From the NCBI GenBank assembly GCA_029931535.1, contig JAQPZY010001626.1:5782501-5846500 (forward strand): 64,000 bases of DNA, given 5' to 3'. Positions 12,640-24,309 of this stretch are shown here, piece by piece. Made by a program: the position numbers and the translations under genes. The notes beneath the pieces are model-generated. The model ran no database searches, had not been told where the DNA came from, and saw only the letters and a program-made list of their open reading frames with translations. This DNA comes from Margaritifera margaritifera (Eukaryota; Mollusca; Bivalvia; Unionida; Margaritiferidae). Every line of letters begins with the position of its first letter. Positions within the stretch are counted from its first letter, which is position 1.

Positions 12640-12945
12640 CATATCCACAACGTCAACTTAACTTTATTTTGAGATCCATCTGCTTATCGACAACGTCAAC
12701 TTAACGTTATTCTGAGATCCATCTGTGTATCGACAACGTCAACTTAACATTATTCTGAGATCCACCTGCTTATCCATAATGTAAACTTAACGTCATATTG
12801 AGATCCACCTGCTTATCGACAACGTCAACTTAATATTATTCTGAAATCCACCTGCTTATCGACAACGTCAACTTAATTTTATTCTGAGATCCACCTGCTT
12901 ATCGACAACGTCAACTTAACGTTATTCTTAGATCCACCTGCTTAG
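12640..12945. repeat. 43-bp minisatellite, about 7 copies
   Basis: TATCGACAACGTCAACTTAA recurs with an exact 43-bp spacing (unit marks at 12685, 12728, 12771, 12814, 12857, 12900), each followed by ATTCTGAGATCCACCTGCT variants. Confidence 0.9.
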
Positions 12946-12949
12946 GATA

Positions 12950-15600
12950 ATTTGGACAGGCACTGATGCAAGTTGCAATGCTGTTTATAGATCAAGAGAC
13001 TAATATCACCACCATCAGATATTACGTATAAAAATGTAGAAGGAAATGCACTTACCAAAATAAAGCAAAAAACAAAACTCCCATAAATATTTTACAGCGG
13101 TGGATAACGTGATCTGTTGTAGCTTGTGAGATCTCTATTCCAATTAGATTATTCTTGGAAACGCCTGTACGGCAACCTATTCGCGATTTAATGATTTGGG
13201 CCGTAGTGTGTTATAGATAAAGAGGTAAATTAATTTTAATGTTTAAGTATTGAAAACGTAGCGAAAGATTATTTTGAAAAGTAAACTAATGTTTATATTA
13301 TTTACGAAAACCGGTTGTAATCCAGTAATCTAATTTTTTAAAAATGCTCACATTGCGGAAGGTAGTTCAAAGTAAATATAAGTTGCGTTCTTTCGTTTAC
13401 TGTCATTCCCATCCTCCTTAACTAATTTACCTCACTGAAGTTGACAGCTGAAGCTAAGAAGGCTTTACAAATCACAAAACCGTCATTGTTTATTTGAATC
13501 AGTAGTATTTTATGGGCAACACGAAGTGGTTCTAATCAGCATAAGATGATGTTTTCTTTTACAGTTGTAAAAATGCTAAAACTGTAATTAGTTTGAATAA
13601 TTTCATCAATTTCACGTTTAAAAACCAAAGCTCCTTTCATTTTGCATGCAGGATAATTTCCAGATCCCGCTTGAGTGAAGAGAGGATCTAATTGAATTGT
13701 AATGCTGAATAACTGGTATGGTTCTATGAAATAATTGGTATGGTTCTTATGAAATAACTGGTACTGGTTTTATGAAAAGTTACTGAATCTAAAATGCATG
13801 ACGTTAGTTGCACTTCACTAAGGGATTCAAAAAGGGAAAGAAAAAAAACCCCTGAAATAGAATGTTTGACTCAAAAAATCATCACGGGATGCATCACGCG
13901 ACAAACAAGTTGCCTCCATTAGTTGCCTAATACGACATGCAGGAGGGCGCTTCGGGCCTATTCTACAATCTCCGAGTACTTGGGGGAGTAGAATGCATGA
14001 AGAAAATATGAAGAGTCGCAAATTGCCTTGAAGGTTCAAGGTTAGTGTCTCGCTCCCGTTGTGTACAAGGTAGAACGTAATGATGGCATGAAATGTACTT
14101 ACTGAGTGATATGAAATATAAATCTATGGGTTCTACCAGATATTATTGCGTGTATACACTAACACTTCCGCATATGATCTGGGGTCTATTTCTACATATA
14201 GGGATGAAATTTATGGAAAATAATAGTGTACGTCACTATAGGAGGTTTATTTAAATACGCGTCTAAACAATTGTACCCCCATAGACTCATTTTAGTAATT
14301 TATGTTCACTGGGGCTCACTCCGAGTTTGTTAAATCATATCTCTATAATAGGTCAGAAGCACAACATTTCGAACAAGTGTTCTGGAAAGATAATTCAAGA
14401 ATCAAGTCAGAGGCATGTATATGGATGACATTATATTTTGCAAACATTTGTAATATTTTGTAACAATTAACAATTGTATTTCCACAACACAACGATTCTT
14501 ATTCTTGCACTCCTAGTTTGCAATATTTCTCATTAGTATTGTGAAAGAAACTGAAAGCTTGTGATTTCATGAAGGAATATATTCTGGGTGTATATAACAA
14601 TTCAAAGTAAACCAAACTAAATCTTTATTAATTTACTTGAATTGTTCGATTAATGACTCACGTGCTTTCAGAAATAATGTACCACAAAAAGCCATGATTG
14701 ATTTGGATAGGCTGCATGTCTTGAACCCATGTATGCTATGCATCCTACGCAATTCTGTTACGTACTCGATGACATTAAAAACAATGAATGATGGCACGAA
14801 GACGTTTGCACATAAATAAACACATTTTGGACAAAATACAGACATGCTTTTAAGATTTATGTATAACCTTGATCGGAATATCCAATGGGGTAATTGATCC
14901 ACGAAAAGAGATCACCGTGCCTATGAAATTACAGTGTATATTTCTCCAGCTGTATAATGTTACTGACATGGAGGATTTATCGCAGCTCCCTTTCCCATAC
15001 ACATGCTAAATCACCACGATAAATTGGTTAACAAAGGTAGACTCGTGGCGTTTTATCACCTTTTGCATTATAATTTGCAAAAACCTACTTATGTCCTGAA
15101 CAGTGAAAATGATTTTGAAGGAAGTAGTATGGAGCTTTGTTATTCTACGTTAATCAGAACTTAGTTTGTGGGGAAAAATATATTTATGATTTCCGCACAT
15201 TACATTTGCTGAATTTCTCTGTTGTACACCCTATACCTGGCGAGGACATATAGCACATTTTTAGATGACGGTATTCCCCAATCGGTATAGAACATCTCTC
15301 TGAATCACATTTTTATCTCAACTTTTAGCTCATCGGCAAAGACTTTACAAATGACCAAGGAAAATGTGATGTCTCAACTGCCACGGATAGTGTGCCGTTC
15401 TGGACAAATCTAGCATGCCTAATACGCTACATTTGTATCGTATTTTCCAGTGTTTCAGTTTATAATAACCTATGCAAATGTCAGTTCCTCTGAGTGTCAT
15501 GCTTATAAAAGAAGTCCTTATTAGATATTTATAATCTCTATAGCGTATTGTGTGGTGTTACAAAGAGTAGCAAACGGCTCAGACGTTACTGAAAAAAAGT
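12950..15600. other. single-copy spacer without recognisable genes
   Basis: AT-rich, with many stops in all frames. Short frames at 13827-14039 and 14633-14902 have no family signal. Nothing else was identified before the ATPase remnant. Confidence 0.5.
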
Positions 15601-15609
15601 TAAGGCGAA

Positions 15610-16030
15610 TCCATTTCGTTTGTAGAGGTAATTCCTCACAAAGACGATGAGATCAGGTCTGACTTTAGTCAAACACATCTTGTCATCTTTGATGACATGT
15701 TAGGAAAAGATGAAAAAGAAATTGAACTTTGGTTTACATGAAAAGGACATTAATGTGAAGCTAGTAGTATGTACATTACTCAAAAGTTATTTTAACAAAG
15801 TAAAACGCATCGCACCATCAGTCTCAGTGCACATTATGTGGTGTTGTTTAAAAGTCCAAGAGACAAATCTCAAGTTCAAATGTTCGCCAAACAGTAAGGA
15901 ACACCTTGGCTAAATTATGCGCATGACGATGCCACTCATTTGCCACATGCCTATTTACTCAATGATTTAAAACCTACCACTCCCCATTATTTGAGATATC
16001 GTACGCATTTGTTTCACGATTGGTGTCAAG
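15610..16030 (+). pseudogene. Maverick/adintovirus-like packaging ATPase, C-terminal remnant
   Basis: One reading frame shows the hallmarks of the FtsK/HerA (A32-like) DNA-packaging ATPase of Polinton/Maverick elements. HLVIFDDMLG is near 15677 (Walker B). It is followed by a YITQKLF-type block, then a conserved LFKSPRDKSQ segment near 15847, and DDATHLPHAYLLNDLKP near 15928. These motifs occur in the expected order and spacing. The N-terminal half with the Walker A loop was not found, and the frame is interrupted by stops near 15736 and 15893. The gene would have driven genome packaging into the capsid. It now looks inactive and opens the plus-strand capsid module that continues to about 20 kb. 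Confidence 0.8.
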
Positions 16031-16162
16031 ATGGGTGTCCGGTCATTTTTACGTCACCTTCCTCGTTTTCGTCTGTCCTGTCTAAAAAAGCTACTCAAAC
16101 ATCATTCACTTCTTTTCTTTCTAACAGCATTCAACATTACTTCCTTTTAATCTCCTGCCAAA

Positions 16163-16426
16163 TTGATTCGTGCACTGTATGTCATCAGTCGCAGAATAAA
16201 TGCACAAGTACTTTCATATTTGTTAGAAGCTAGTCTAAACAAAGTATTACGGTGGTTTACTTTGACAGCACGTCAATTACTGCAAGGCATCATTCACATT
16301 CGACATAAAACAAAAGTGTTTGATTTTTTTCAACATAAAGTAGCTTTGTCACAACTGGGTGATCCAAGTATCAATTTTCAAACCAAAAAAGAAATCATTT
16401 TGAAACCAGGTGGAAGTTGCTTTTGA
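16163..16426 (+). pseudogene. small conserved Maverick-associated ORF
   Basis: An 87-codon frame directly follows the ATPase remnant. Its middle has a TARQLLQGI segment, and it ends in an ILKPGGSCF tail. I recognise this general layout (helical body, short basic linker, Gly-Gly plus hydrophobic C-terminus) from a small protein found next to the capsid genes in invertebrate Maverick/adintovirus elements, where its role is not established. Parts of the upstream sequence seem to be missing, so the true start is uncertain. The assignment rests on pattern and position. Confidence 0.45.
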
Positions 16427-16632
16427 GGTGCCGTTGTTCGTTCACTTCTACGATGGGATCCGAATTGCGAAGCTAAAAATGCCAAATAATTAACAAGACA
16501 TACCAAAAAGGACAGAGGTCGTTCAGCAAGTTCAGACCTTAACAAGGAGAGAAAATCCCCAAGAAACAAACGTCTCCTGCAAGAAAGAGATGTACTGCTG
16601 CTAGAATACGCACGTATTCAAGAAAACCTCAC

Positions 16633-16971
16633 TTGGTGACCGTCTCTCCTGCCACTTCTTCTTCTTCTCCGATAATGATGATGCCTGTCAAACCTAATCA
16701 AGACAAGTGTTTCCTAATTTGCTGTAAAAATGGAAATCCATTTCTAACGATAACTTCTACTTCATCGACGTCTTCTTCGTCTACTGCTCTAGCTCTTGCT
16801 GCTGAAACCACAAAAGTGGCTTCTCCCGAGAAAAAAGTACAAAGCAGAACTGGCATGTTACAAAGTTTACTAGATTTGTTCAAAAAAGAACTGACAAGAT
16901 TTAGTCCAGTAGTACCTAAATTCAAGTTGATACAACGTCGCGACAATCAGAGGAGACGAATTACAGTTTGA
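16633..16971 (+). CDS. unrecognised Ser/Thr-rich ORF inside the Maverick remnant
   Basis: The frame has 112 codons, with a low-complexity Ser/Thr run around residues 40-57 and a basic C-terminus. It sits between the small conserved ORF and the candidate minor capsid gene, a position where related elements carry another structural-type ORF. I see no diagnostic motif. It may be the remnant of that ORF or a chance frame. Confidence 0.3.
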   Translation: MVTVSPATSSSSPIMMMPVKPNQDKCFLICCKNGNPFLTITSTSSTSSSSTALALAAETTKVASPEKKVQSRTGMLQSLLDLFKKELTRFSPVVPKFKLIQRRDNQRRRITV

Positions 16972-17106
16972 AAAAGATGTGCTATATGAGATTCACTTCA
17001 GTTTTTTCTTCATGAAACAAAGATGTCACAAAGTTCACACCATCATCATCGTCCACGTGCAAAGAGACCTTTTTCCAAAACAGCTAGAAGATAGAACCAT
17101 CACACT

Positions 17107-17985
17107 ATGAATAATAAATTCTATTTAACATTACCCAGTGACAGCTCTATGGATGTGTTTCCCTAAGACAAATTATGTTGTTTAACGGCCAAATTGCATC
17201 AATCCATACAACTGCAATCACGAAGCTCACTGTGAAGTAGTTTTGGTAGAAATCCTTCATCCTCCTCAAATCAAAAGTATCACCGATGGTCAAGACACTT
17301 TCATCGTAGATATCCTCAACGAACAAGTCAAAGAACAGTTGGACAAAAATAATCCCTTAATGTACGAATCCAAACAAAAATTATCACTAGCCAATAATCA
17401 GTTGAATATCTATACCATGAAAATTCCTTCAGGATATTATTGTAATGCCAGCCATCACGTCGATATGATTGCAGCCATCTTTATCGATAGGTTTGGCAAA
17501 TCACTGGAGAGAACTCGCCGAAGTGTACTCGTTGAATACCAAGCCATTTCTCATGGTCTTAAAAAAATGGATTTTTCCGACGACAAAACACTGGCCGTTA
17601 CTTTTTCTCCTGGTTTGTTTGCTATTCTGGGTGGAAATACAATTCGTGCTCCTAGGAAAGACATTCACAACAACGATCAATTCTACAAGTATTTTTGCTT
17701 ATCTATTAATTGAACGAAGGACTACATTTTATGTTTGTGTACTTTAATGTCGTCGAGTACAGTGTTGCGGGAAACACATCCGCTCTGTTGCTGAGAGTCA
17801 TTCCTTTCAAAGTGGATTATGCCATAGCTGCTTACGATGAAGGAGGAAACAGGTATCACGTTCACCAAGAATTTGTACATTCTCAATATCTTCCTGCCAG
17901 TAGATATTATTTTGACAGTTTCAATATTAGTATAAAAGGAGATCTTGGACAAAATATTCTATTCTCGAAAGGAAAGTCACGGTGA
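17107..17985 (+). pseudogene. candidate Maverick minor capsid (penton-like) protein, frameshifted
   Basis: It starts at an ATG with FYLTLPSDSSMDVFP, the N-terminal signature of a roughly 250-400 residue protein common in invertebrate Maverick-like elements. It then hits TAA at 17164. The remainder lies in another frame (17243-17713), with IPSGYY near residue 62 of that frame and FSPGLFAILGG further on. The last part returns to the first frame (17710-17985), with VEYSVAGNT, IPFKVDYAI and FNISIKGDLGQNI. The same three-part pattern occurs in the minus-strand copy at 37051-37800, which confirms that this was a real gene. Equating it with the single-jelly-roll minor capsid protein is an inference from position and size, just upstream of the major capsid gene. 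Confidence 0.7.
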
Positions 17986-18028
17986 AAATACATCTTTTTA
18001 AAACTATTCTCCAGAAAATTGTAATAGA

Positions 18029-18430
18029 TGTACCCTGTGTACCGACGAGTCGCTCAACAACGAGGACTTGGTTTGGGAGATATGGTACAATCAGCTTTTC
18101 GTACAATAGTATCCATCTGAAAACCGATGGTGACTCGAGGATTGCATGCTTTAAAAGATGCAGCTTTGACGCAAGGAAAAGATTTTTTTCTAAACGTCCT
18201 CATCGGCAAACAAAGTACTTAAGAAGCGTTCATCAAAGCAGAAGAAAATAAAATGCGTTGATTGAGACAGAATAAGGCCTCTTAGGGTCCCGAGGCACTC
18301 CTATAAATTCGCTTCACGCTTCTGTGAAGGCATTACTTCCTTCTCCACGCCACAGCAAGGAAAAAACATAAAGAGACGTCGAAACCGTCCAAATTTCACA
18401 AACATGCCCAGAAAAGAAGAACAACATTCA
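18029..18430 (+). pseudogene. small basic Maverick virion-type protein remnant (pX/pVI-like position)
   Basis: It opens with MYPVYRRVAQQRGLGLGDM, followed by a helical stretch with HALKDA and an Arg/Lys-rich tail (GKNIKRRRNRP near 18360). This is the layout of the small core/cement-like protein encoded between the minor and major capsid genes in invertebrate Mavericks/adintoviruses. Stops interrupt it near 18118 and in the tail. The minus-strand relative at 36700-37023 begins MYPAYQGVARQRGRGLGDM. The function is inferred from analogy only. Confidence 0.6.
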
Positions 18431-18461
18431 GAGAGTTGGACGTATTTGATTACTAAAAACG

Positions 18462-18815
18462 ATGCACCGAGATTCTTGATAATGTTCTAAGTCAGAACTC
18501 GATCTGTTTGCCGTGCCAATGACGATGATGACGATCAAAGAATACCAATGGGTAGATTTTTATCCTGTATCATCTTTGACTACCTCAGCAGCTATTGAAT
18601 TTGAAATCTGACGATCTGAAAAACAGTTATTTATACCTCAAAGTTAAAGTTCTCAAAACGGATAGAACCAATCCAGGCGTCCATGCCAGAATAGCTTCCG
18701 TCAACAATTTCATCATTCGTTGTTCAGCTAAGGGGATTGTACTTGAATAACAGACTGGTATGCAGCAGCATGGATATTTACCCTTACCGACAACACCTGC
18801 ATAATCTCTTGACGT
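18462..18815 (+). pseudogene. Maverick major capsid protein, N-terminal remnant (copy B)
   Basis: An ATG at 18462 begins a frame containing SELDLFAVP and QWVDFYPVSSLTT. This is the typical N-terminus of the double-jelly-roll major capsid protein annotated as F54H12.2-like in animal genomes. Two stops follow within the first 10 codons. Further frames carry SYLYLKVKVLKT and a segment ending HGYLPLP. About 100 residues are recognisable of a protein that usually exceeds 400. The body is missing and sequence then passes to the protease region. Confidence 0.75.
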
Positions 18816-19169
18816 ACGGAAAATCGATCATCCTACTCAGAAAGGACACGAAAAATGTTTGATGATGAGTCAAGAAGAAAAGTTGGAAGACCATCTAAAA
18901 GATGCATGGACTCTTATCTCAGAAAAGAAGACTTTGGTAGAGTTGTATAAAAACGTGAGTGACCATTCCTTACTCTGTTGACTTCTTTGAGAACGAAACA
19001 CATGGAAGCTTTCTTGCAACAAAGTACTGAGACTTCCGATTCATCGACTTACATGACAGGTATTTTCAAGGAAAAGTTCAGGAATGACTTATTATTACCT
19101 GTGAAAATAATGAATACCTGGAAACTTCTTACCGTCTACCTCACAGTTCGTACACAGTTTCTTGGAATC

Positions 19170-19575
19170 CAGTGGTGTGTGCTAAAGATGAACTTCCTCA
19201 TCGAAAACCTAAAGACGCACAAGCCTATGTCATCAATACGGTCGACAGTCATCGCCCAGAAACCCACTGGGTAGACGTTCACCTTCCCAAAGACCACAGT
19301 GTGAAATATTTTGATTCTTATGGATTACCTCTCTAAGATGACATCATTGACTTTATAAGAAGAAATACTGTATCCACTCAATTCAATAATGTGATATTAC
19401 AAGGATAAGATTCCATTGTGTGTGGAGAATATTGGGTGTGTTTTCTTCATCAACGCAGTCTTGGATTCCCATTAGAACATGATTAACTTATTTTCAACGA
19501 TGACAACATAGAAAAGAAGTTTTTGTGAACATTATGGTTATCTAGTTTCTTTAGTTCAGAAACGTGGTGTGAATC
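19170..19575 (+). pseudogene. adenain-like cysteine protease remnant of a Maverick (copy B)
   Basis: The frame beginning CAKDELP (about 19178) matches the adenovirus/ULP1-type maturation protease of Mavericks. PETHWVDVHL contains the catalytic His, YFDSYGLP is the following acidic block, and IVCGEYWVCFL holds the catalytic Cys. The three occur in that order and in one frame, but with stop codons after GLPL and just before the Cys block. At 19361 copy B has AGA where copy A has a third stop. The enzyme would have cut capsid precursors. It is inactive here. Confidence 0.8.
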
Positions 19576-20681
19576 GATGACAAAATGACACCGTACTACA
19601 TCATTGGAAGTCTAGTCTGACTCCACAACGTTGTCAACCAAATAAATACGTTCATGTAACTGGCCTGAGGATTTATAAATCAAGAAGAAAGGACTTTAGT
19701 TTTGTTGATGTTTCAGTGAGCAAGGCTGATTACAAATTGTTGATTTAGAAAAAATGGCGTTGATTCGTGTTTTTAATTTTAAAGAAAACAATCTGTTGAC
19801 ATGGTAATTCACATTCCCCCTGTCGATCTTTGAAATTGTTATGTAAGAGGATGTTTTCCTTCACGTCCGTGCTTTTAGCATATAAAGCGGTGCCTTCGCC
19901 AGTCTTGCCATCCATCGGCGACTCGACAAAGAAGACAATAACGAGCGGAAATGCGACTGGAAAACTAAGCCAGAGTTTAGTACAACTAGAGTATGTTAAG
20001 TTAAACGCCTCCTGGATCAAGTCAAGGAGCTCCAAATAGACAGAAGATTATTCAAGAGGGTCTTGACCCATTTTGAATTATCTAAACAACTTGTTCTCTC
20101 AATGTTGAAGGATATAGTTTTAGAGGACAAGAAGAAGTGGGAAGAAGAAACGAGAGAACGCCAGAGAAGACAGTTTGTTGCTCAAAGATAAGGTGGTGAC
20201 AGCCAACGACACTCGTGTTATAGTGTCAGTCTCTGCTATTTCGCCAGACCTGTGATGAGGGCTCCACGACCATCCGAAAAGTGGAGGAGAAGTAGTGCCT
20301 CCCAGACTGACGATTGGGAAATAGAAATGGAACTCTGGGGCTGCAACAACTACAGTTACAACAGCAGCAACAAAAACAACCATAACAGCAAAGATAGCCA
20401 CCATTAGTCTCTAAAGTAGAGGTTTGGGAAAGTGAGGCAAATTTTCCTCACTCTTCTCTTTCTGTCTCAATCAATCCCTGTGGTGGAAATAGATGCAATA
20501 GAAGATGGGCTGTCTGTCGAGCTCGCGCCATGAGGTGAAGACACTATGTGTCTAAAATAATCCAACGGACCTTTACAGGGCCATCCATATATCTTCGAAA
20601 AAGGAGACACTACTAAAAATCATTGCCACTATATGTGTTTTATGTTTGTATGTATGCTCATGTCTATGTCTATATGTATGT

Positions 20682-21558
20682 TGTTACGACTAGGGGTAAT
20701 TTAACAAAAGAAAAGGCTCAAACAAGCTTTCAAGATTTAAGACACAAATATTTAATTTCCTAAAATATTAAAATATTTCACCAAGCAATCAAAGTGAAAG
20801 AATTAAAAATAACTTACAGTATAGAATATCCTTAAAAGTCCTAAATTGTTCTAAAGTTCACTGATCTGGAAGTTAATCCAAATTATTCCGAATGGAGAAT
20901 ATTCCGAATGAAAACACCTCTGTGCTGATGTACTAACAAAAATCAGTTATATCCAAATATTATTAATTCCAAATAATCCTCGTGAATATGGAATATCACA
21001 CATGGTCTAGAAATGTTTCCGATAATTCCAATGGAGCTGAAATTTTTTAAAGTTTAAGTAGCAGTACTAAATCCAAAATGTACTGTATAATAATATCTCT
21101 GAAGCAGAATACCACACACAAGATGAACCAATCTCGTTTATGACCTCTCAGGCTGACGAACTATATAGAAGAATGACGAACGCTGCTATCACATCTTATA
21201 AAAATATAGTTTTCTTTGTACTGCGTCTTTAAAACAAACAAAACCCATTTCTTATTCCGTCTCAAATCAAAAACTCACTATTACGATCTTATTCTAACTT
21301 CTGGTCAACAAAATGAATCATTCCTGAATTGTGAAATCCAGGTCAGGTCAAGGGTACAAACTCACGCGCTGAATCACGTGACATGAATAATGATTCAAAC
21401 GACAATATTGATTTTCCCAGGGCCAATGTACTGGGTCACATTGAAAATACCGTATATGTGCACTCTACAAAACGACACCTATTAGACTATTATAAAGAGG
21501 TCATAAACTAATAAAACTATACCATTATTTAAAAGAAATGATACATAATTCCGTAACA
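20682..21558. mobile_element. candidate solo LTR (copy B)
   Basis: The copy of 2455-3331 in the duplicated block, same length and same flanking ATGT. It was carried by the duplication rather than inserted separately. Confidence 0.55.
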
Positions 21559-23268
21559 ATGTTCACAATCAACTAAAACATAAAAGCCCCTACTACCCCA
21601 CTTGCGTGTAATAGCATGTTTGGGGGTATAGTGTGTACATAAATACTCCTACCATTTGCTTGTGTGTGACTGTATATTTGTGGGTATGTAAGCATATTCT
21701 GTGTATGGACATTCCTGTCCTAGCTTGTGAGTGATAATATGTTTATGTTTGTAAGTCCTCCTACTTTCTTCGTTGGTTAGAAAGTATAGCGGTAATACAT
21801 GACTAAGTGTTGGATAGTAGATAACATTAACATTCCCGTACGGCTCTATGTTGCTACTCGTACAAATCCAGACCAATTTTTCAGAAATTCCATCTAATGT
21901 AAACCTACGGCGCAATGTTAATTCCCGTTGAGACTCAAGTGTCACATATTACTGCTCCCATTTGAGATCAACAACTTCTAATTATGTAACACTGTAGCCC
22001 CGTTATAGGCCATAGGGTCCTATTTGATGTAGCAACTTCTAACAATGTAGCAATGTACACCACGTGCTCATTTGAGGTCAACAACTTCTAACAATGTATA
22101 AAATGTGTTCTTTACGGCAATGATGTAACGTTTTACCTTGGTGCTCTCCGTGATATGATTGTAGAAACGTAATGTTTTTTGAGGTAAAAGAGTAAAAGCA
22201 CGGCAATCAATAGTACTATGTGTTATAAGAGTTAAACAGCAAGTATTGCACTCACCCACAGTCCATTGACCAGTCATCAATCACTTGATTGCCATTGTGA
22301 AAACGAATTTTTTTAAGAATCAGAACGTGAATATAAGAAGATTTGAATAGACGGTTCAATCACTTTTTCATGTCGAATCGCTTCTAGCTACGCATAGATA
22401 ATATTAAGCAGAGATAGAGTAATTTATCAGCCAATGTTTGATACCATCTGACGTACTACAAAATTAACTTACAAAACTTTGTCTTTCAAGACTTGTATCA
22501 AACAGGACGATTTACAGATCAATATATTTCTGTCATATGTTTAATCTTCTGTTCAAACGAATGCTATCCAAAAATAAACTAATTTCATCCCCACTCCACA
22601 CCACTCCGAATGTTTGAAAGTGACATGTCCCATCAAGCATCATTCCTTCAAGAAACCTACATCGTCTGTAAGACCTTTCCTCTCTTAGTTCCAGTAGTAT
22701 ATGATATGGGGGCTATGACCACAAGTTTATGCTTCGCTTTCTTATACGCCTCATTATAAATAATTTTAGAATACAGGATGTATACATTTCAAAAAAAGCA
22801 AGTAATATAAATTAGCAAAATAGTCCACATTTGGGATTAAATTGAACAAACCTTTATTTAAGTTGAGGAAAAATATAATATAGAAACAAGTAATGCCTTA
22901 AGTAGATAAAATAAAGTATGGATACTGTTAGTTTTTGGAAAAGAAGGGAGTGTGTGCAATGTTGTAATTGAATTTGCTGAATTGTGTCCTCGGCTTTACT
23001 CTCATTGCCTATTTTGGGCATGCATTTGCTGTATTGTACCTTTTAGGCAAAATACCTTCAAGCGGGCTCTACGTTTCTGACGCATACCAATAACCTTCAG
23101 CAAGACATTTTAGTGTCATTTCTGAACGAAGACTAACCAAAGCCACTAAACACTTTATAGTGGTATTACTATATTAAAGTGCCTTAAAGATTTTATTAGA
23201 TGTATATGCATTTTTGTATGGCATTTCATATATTCAATGCCATTAGTTAAAAATTATTATAAATTTGT

Positions 23269-23306
<38 letters not shown>

Positions 23307-24309
23307 TTTAAAACGAATATGTTTTAATCCTGAAACACTTCTAAATTTAATTACTAACAGCAAACAAACCCATGGCATTAAGGCAGAAAAAGATAAAAAC
23401 AAAGAGAAATTTGGCAGTAGATCTGGGCTGATCTTATGGCAAAAACTGAACCGACATCCTTCTGGACAAGGGTCCATTGCAAGTAATGAAATCGACGAAT
23501 AAGGAGACACCCAGGAATCCATCCTGACTGCAAAACGTTTACACCCTTTTGTGGTACCAAGTAAGTGTATATATATCTTAAGGTTGGAGCTATCAACAGT
23601 TTATATGTTATGAACCGGGGACTAGTCCCAGGGGGAAAGGTAAAGAACAAGAAGCAAATGCTAGTTGCATAAATGATGGCCTTTTCGTGCCAACAAGGCG
23701 TAAATCATGTTTTCCTATACTTTTTGATACAAAAAAAATAATTACTTTTTTCTGTCCGGAAACACTGCATATTTCATTCACTGTCTGAAACCAAACCCAC
23801 ATTACTTGGCTTGTTTTGTCTAATTTTTTTTCAGTCCACAAGAAAATGCAAGCATATTGAAAAATAGTTTCAAACGTGAAGCAAAATAATCCGACATGTT
23901 TTAATCTGTATATCTGGTCAAAAAAGAAGATAAGTGACACCAACATTAATAGACTAACGTAGCCGCTAAGTGCCTCAAACTTTTCTTTTCATTCGACAGT
24001 TTCGAAACATGTACGAATTTGCATTCAGAAGCTAACATATGTCAATTAATCAGGTGAGAGATATTAAGCCCACTTGCGCCACTTGCTATACCTTTATTCA
24101 TTTGTTATGGCACATCAACAGCGTTTGTCAAATATTGAAAAACCTCCGTAAGAGGATACTTTCTGTTAGAGTTGGTCAAATCTATTTTGTGAGATGAAGT
24201 TGTGTAAATGTTTATTCTATTTTTAGCATACCTGTCCGTAAGGCCAATTAAGCTTTTGGTATGATCATTCGTCATTCGCGCGTCGTCCGTCGTTCATTCA
24301 TAATTGCAA

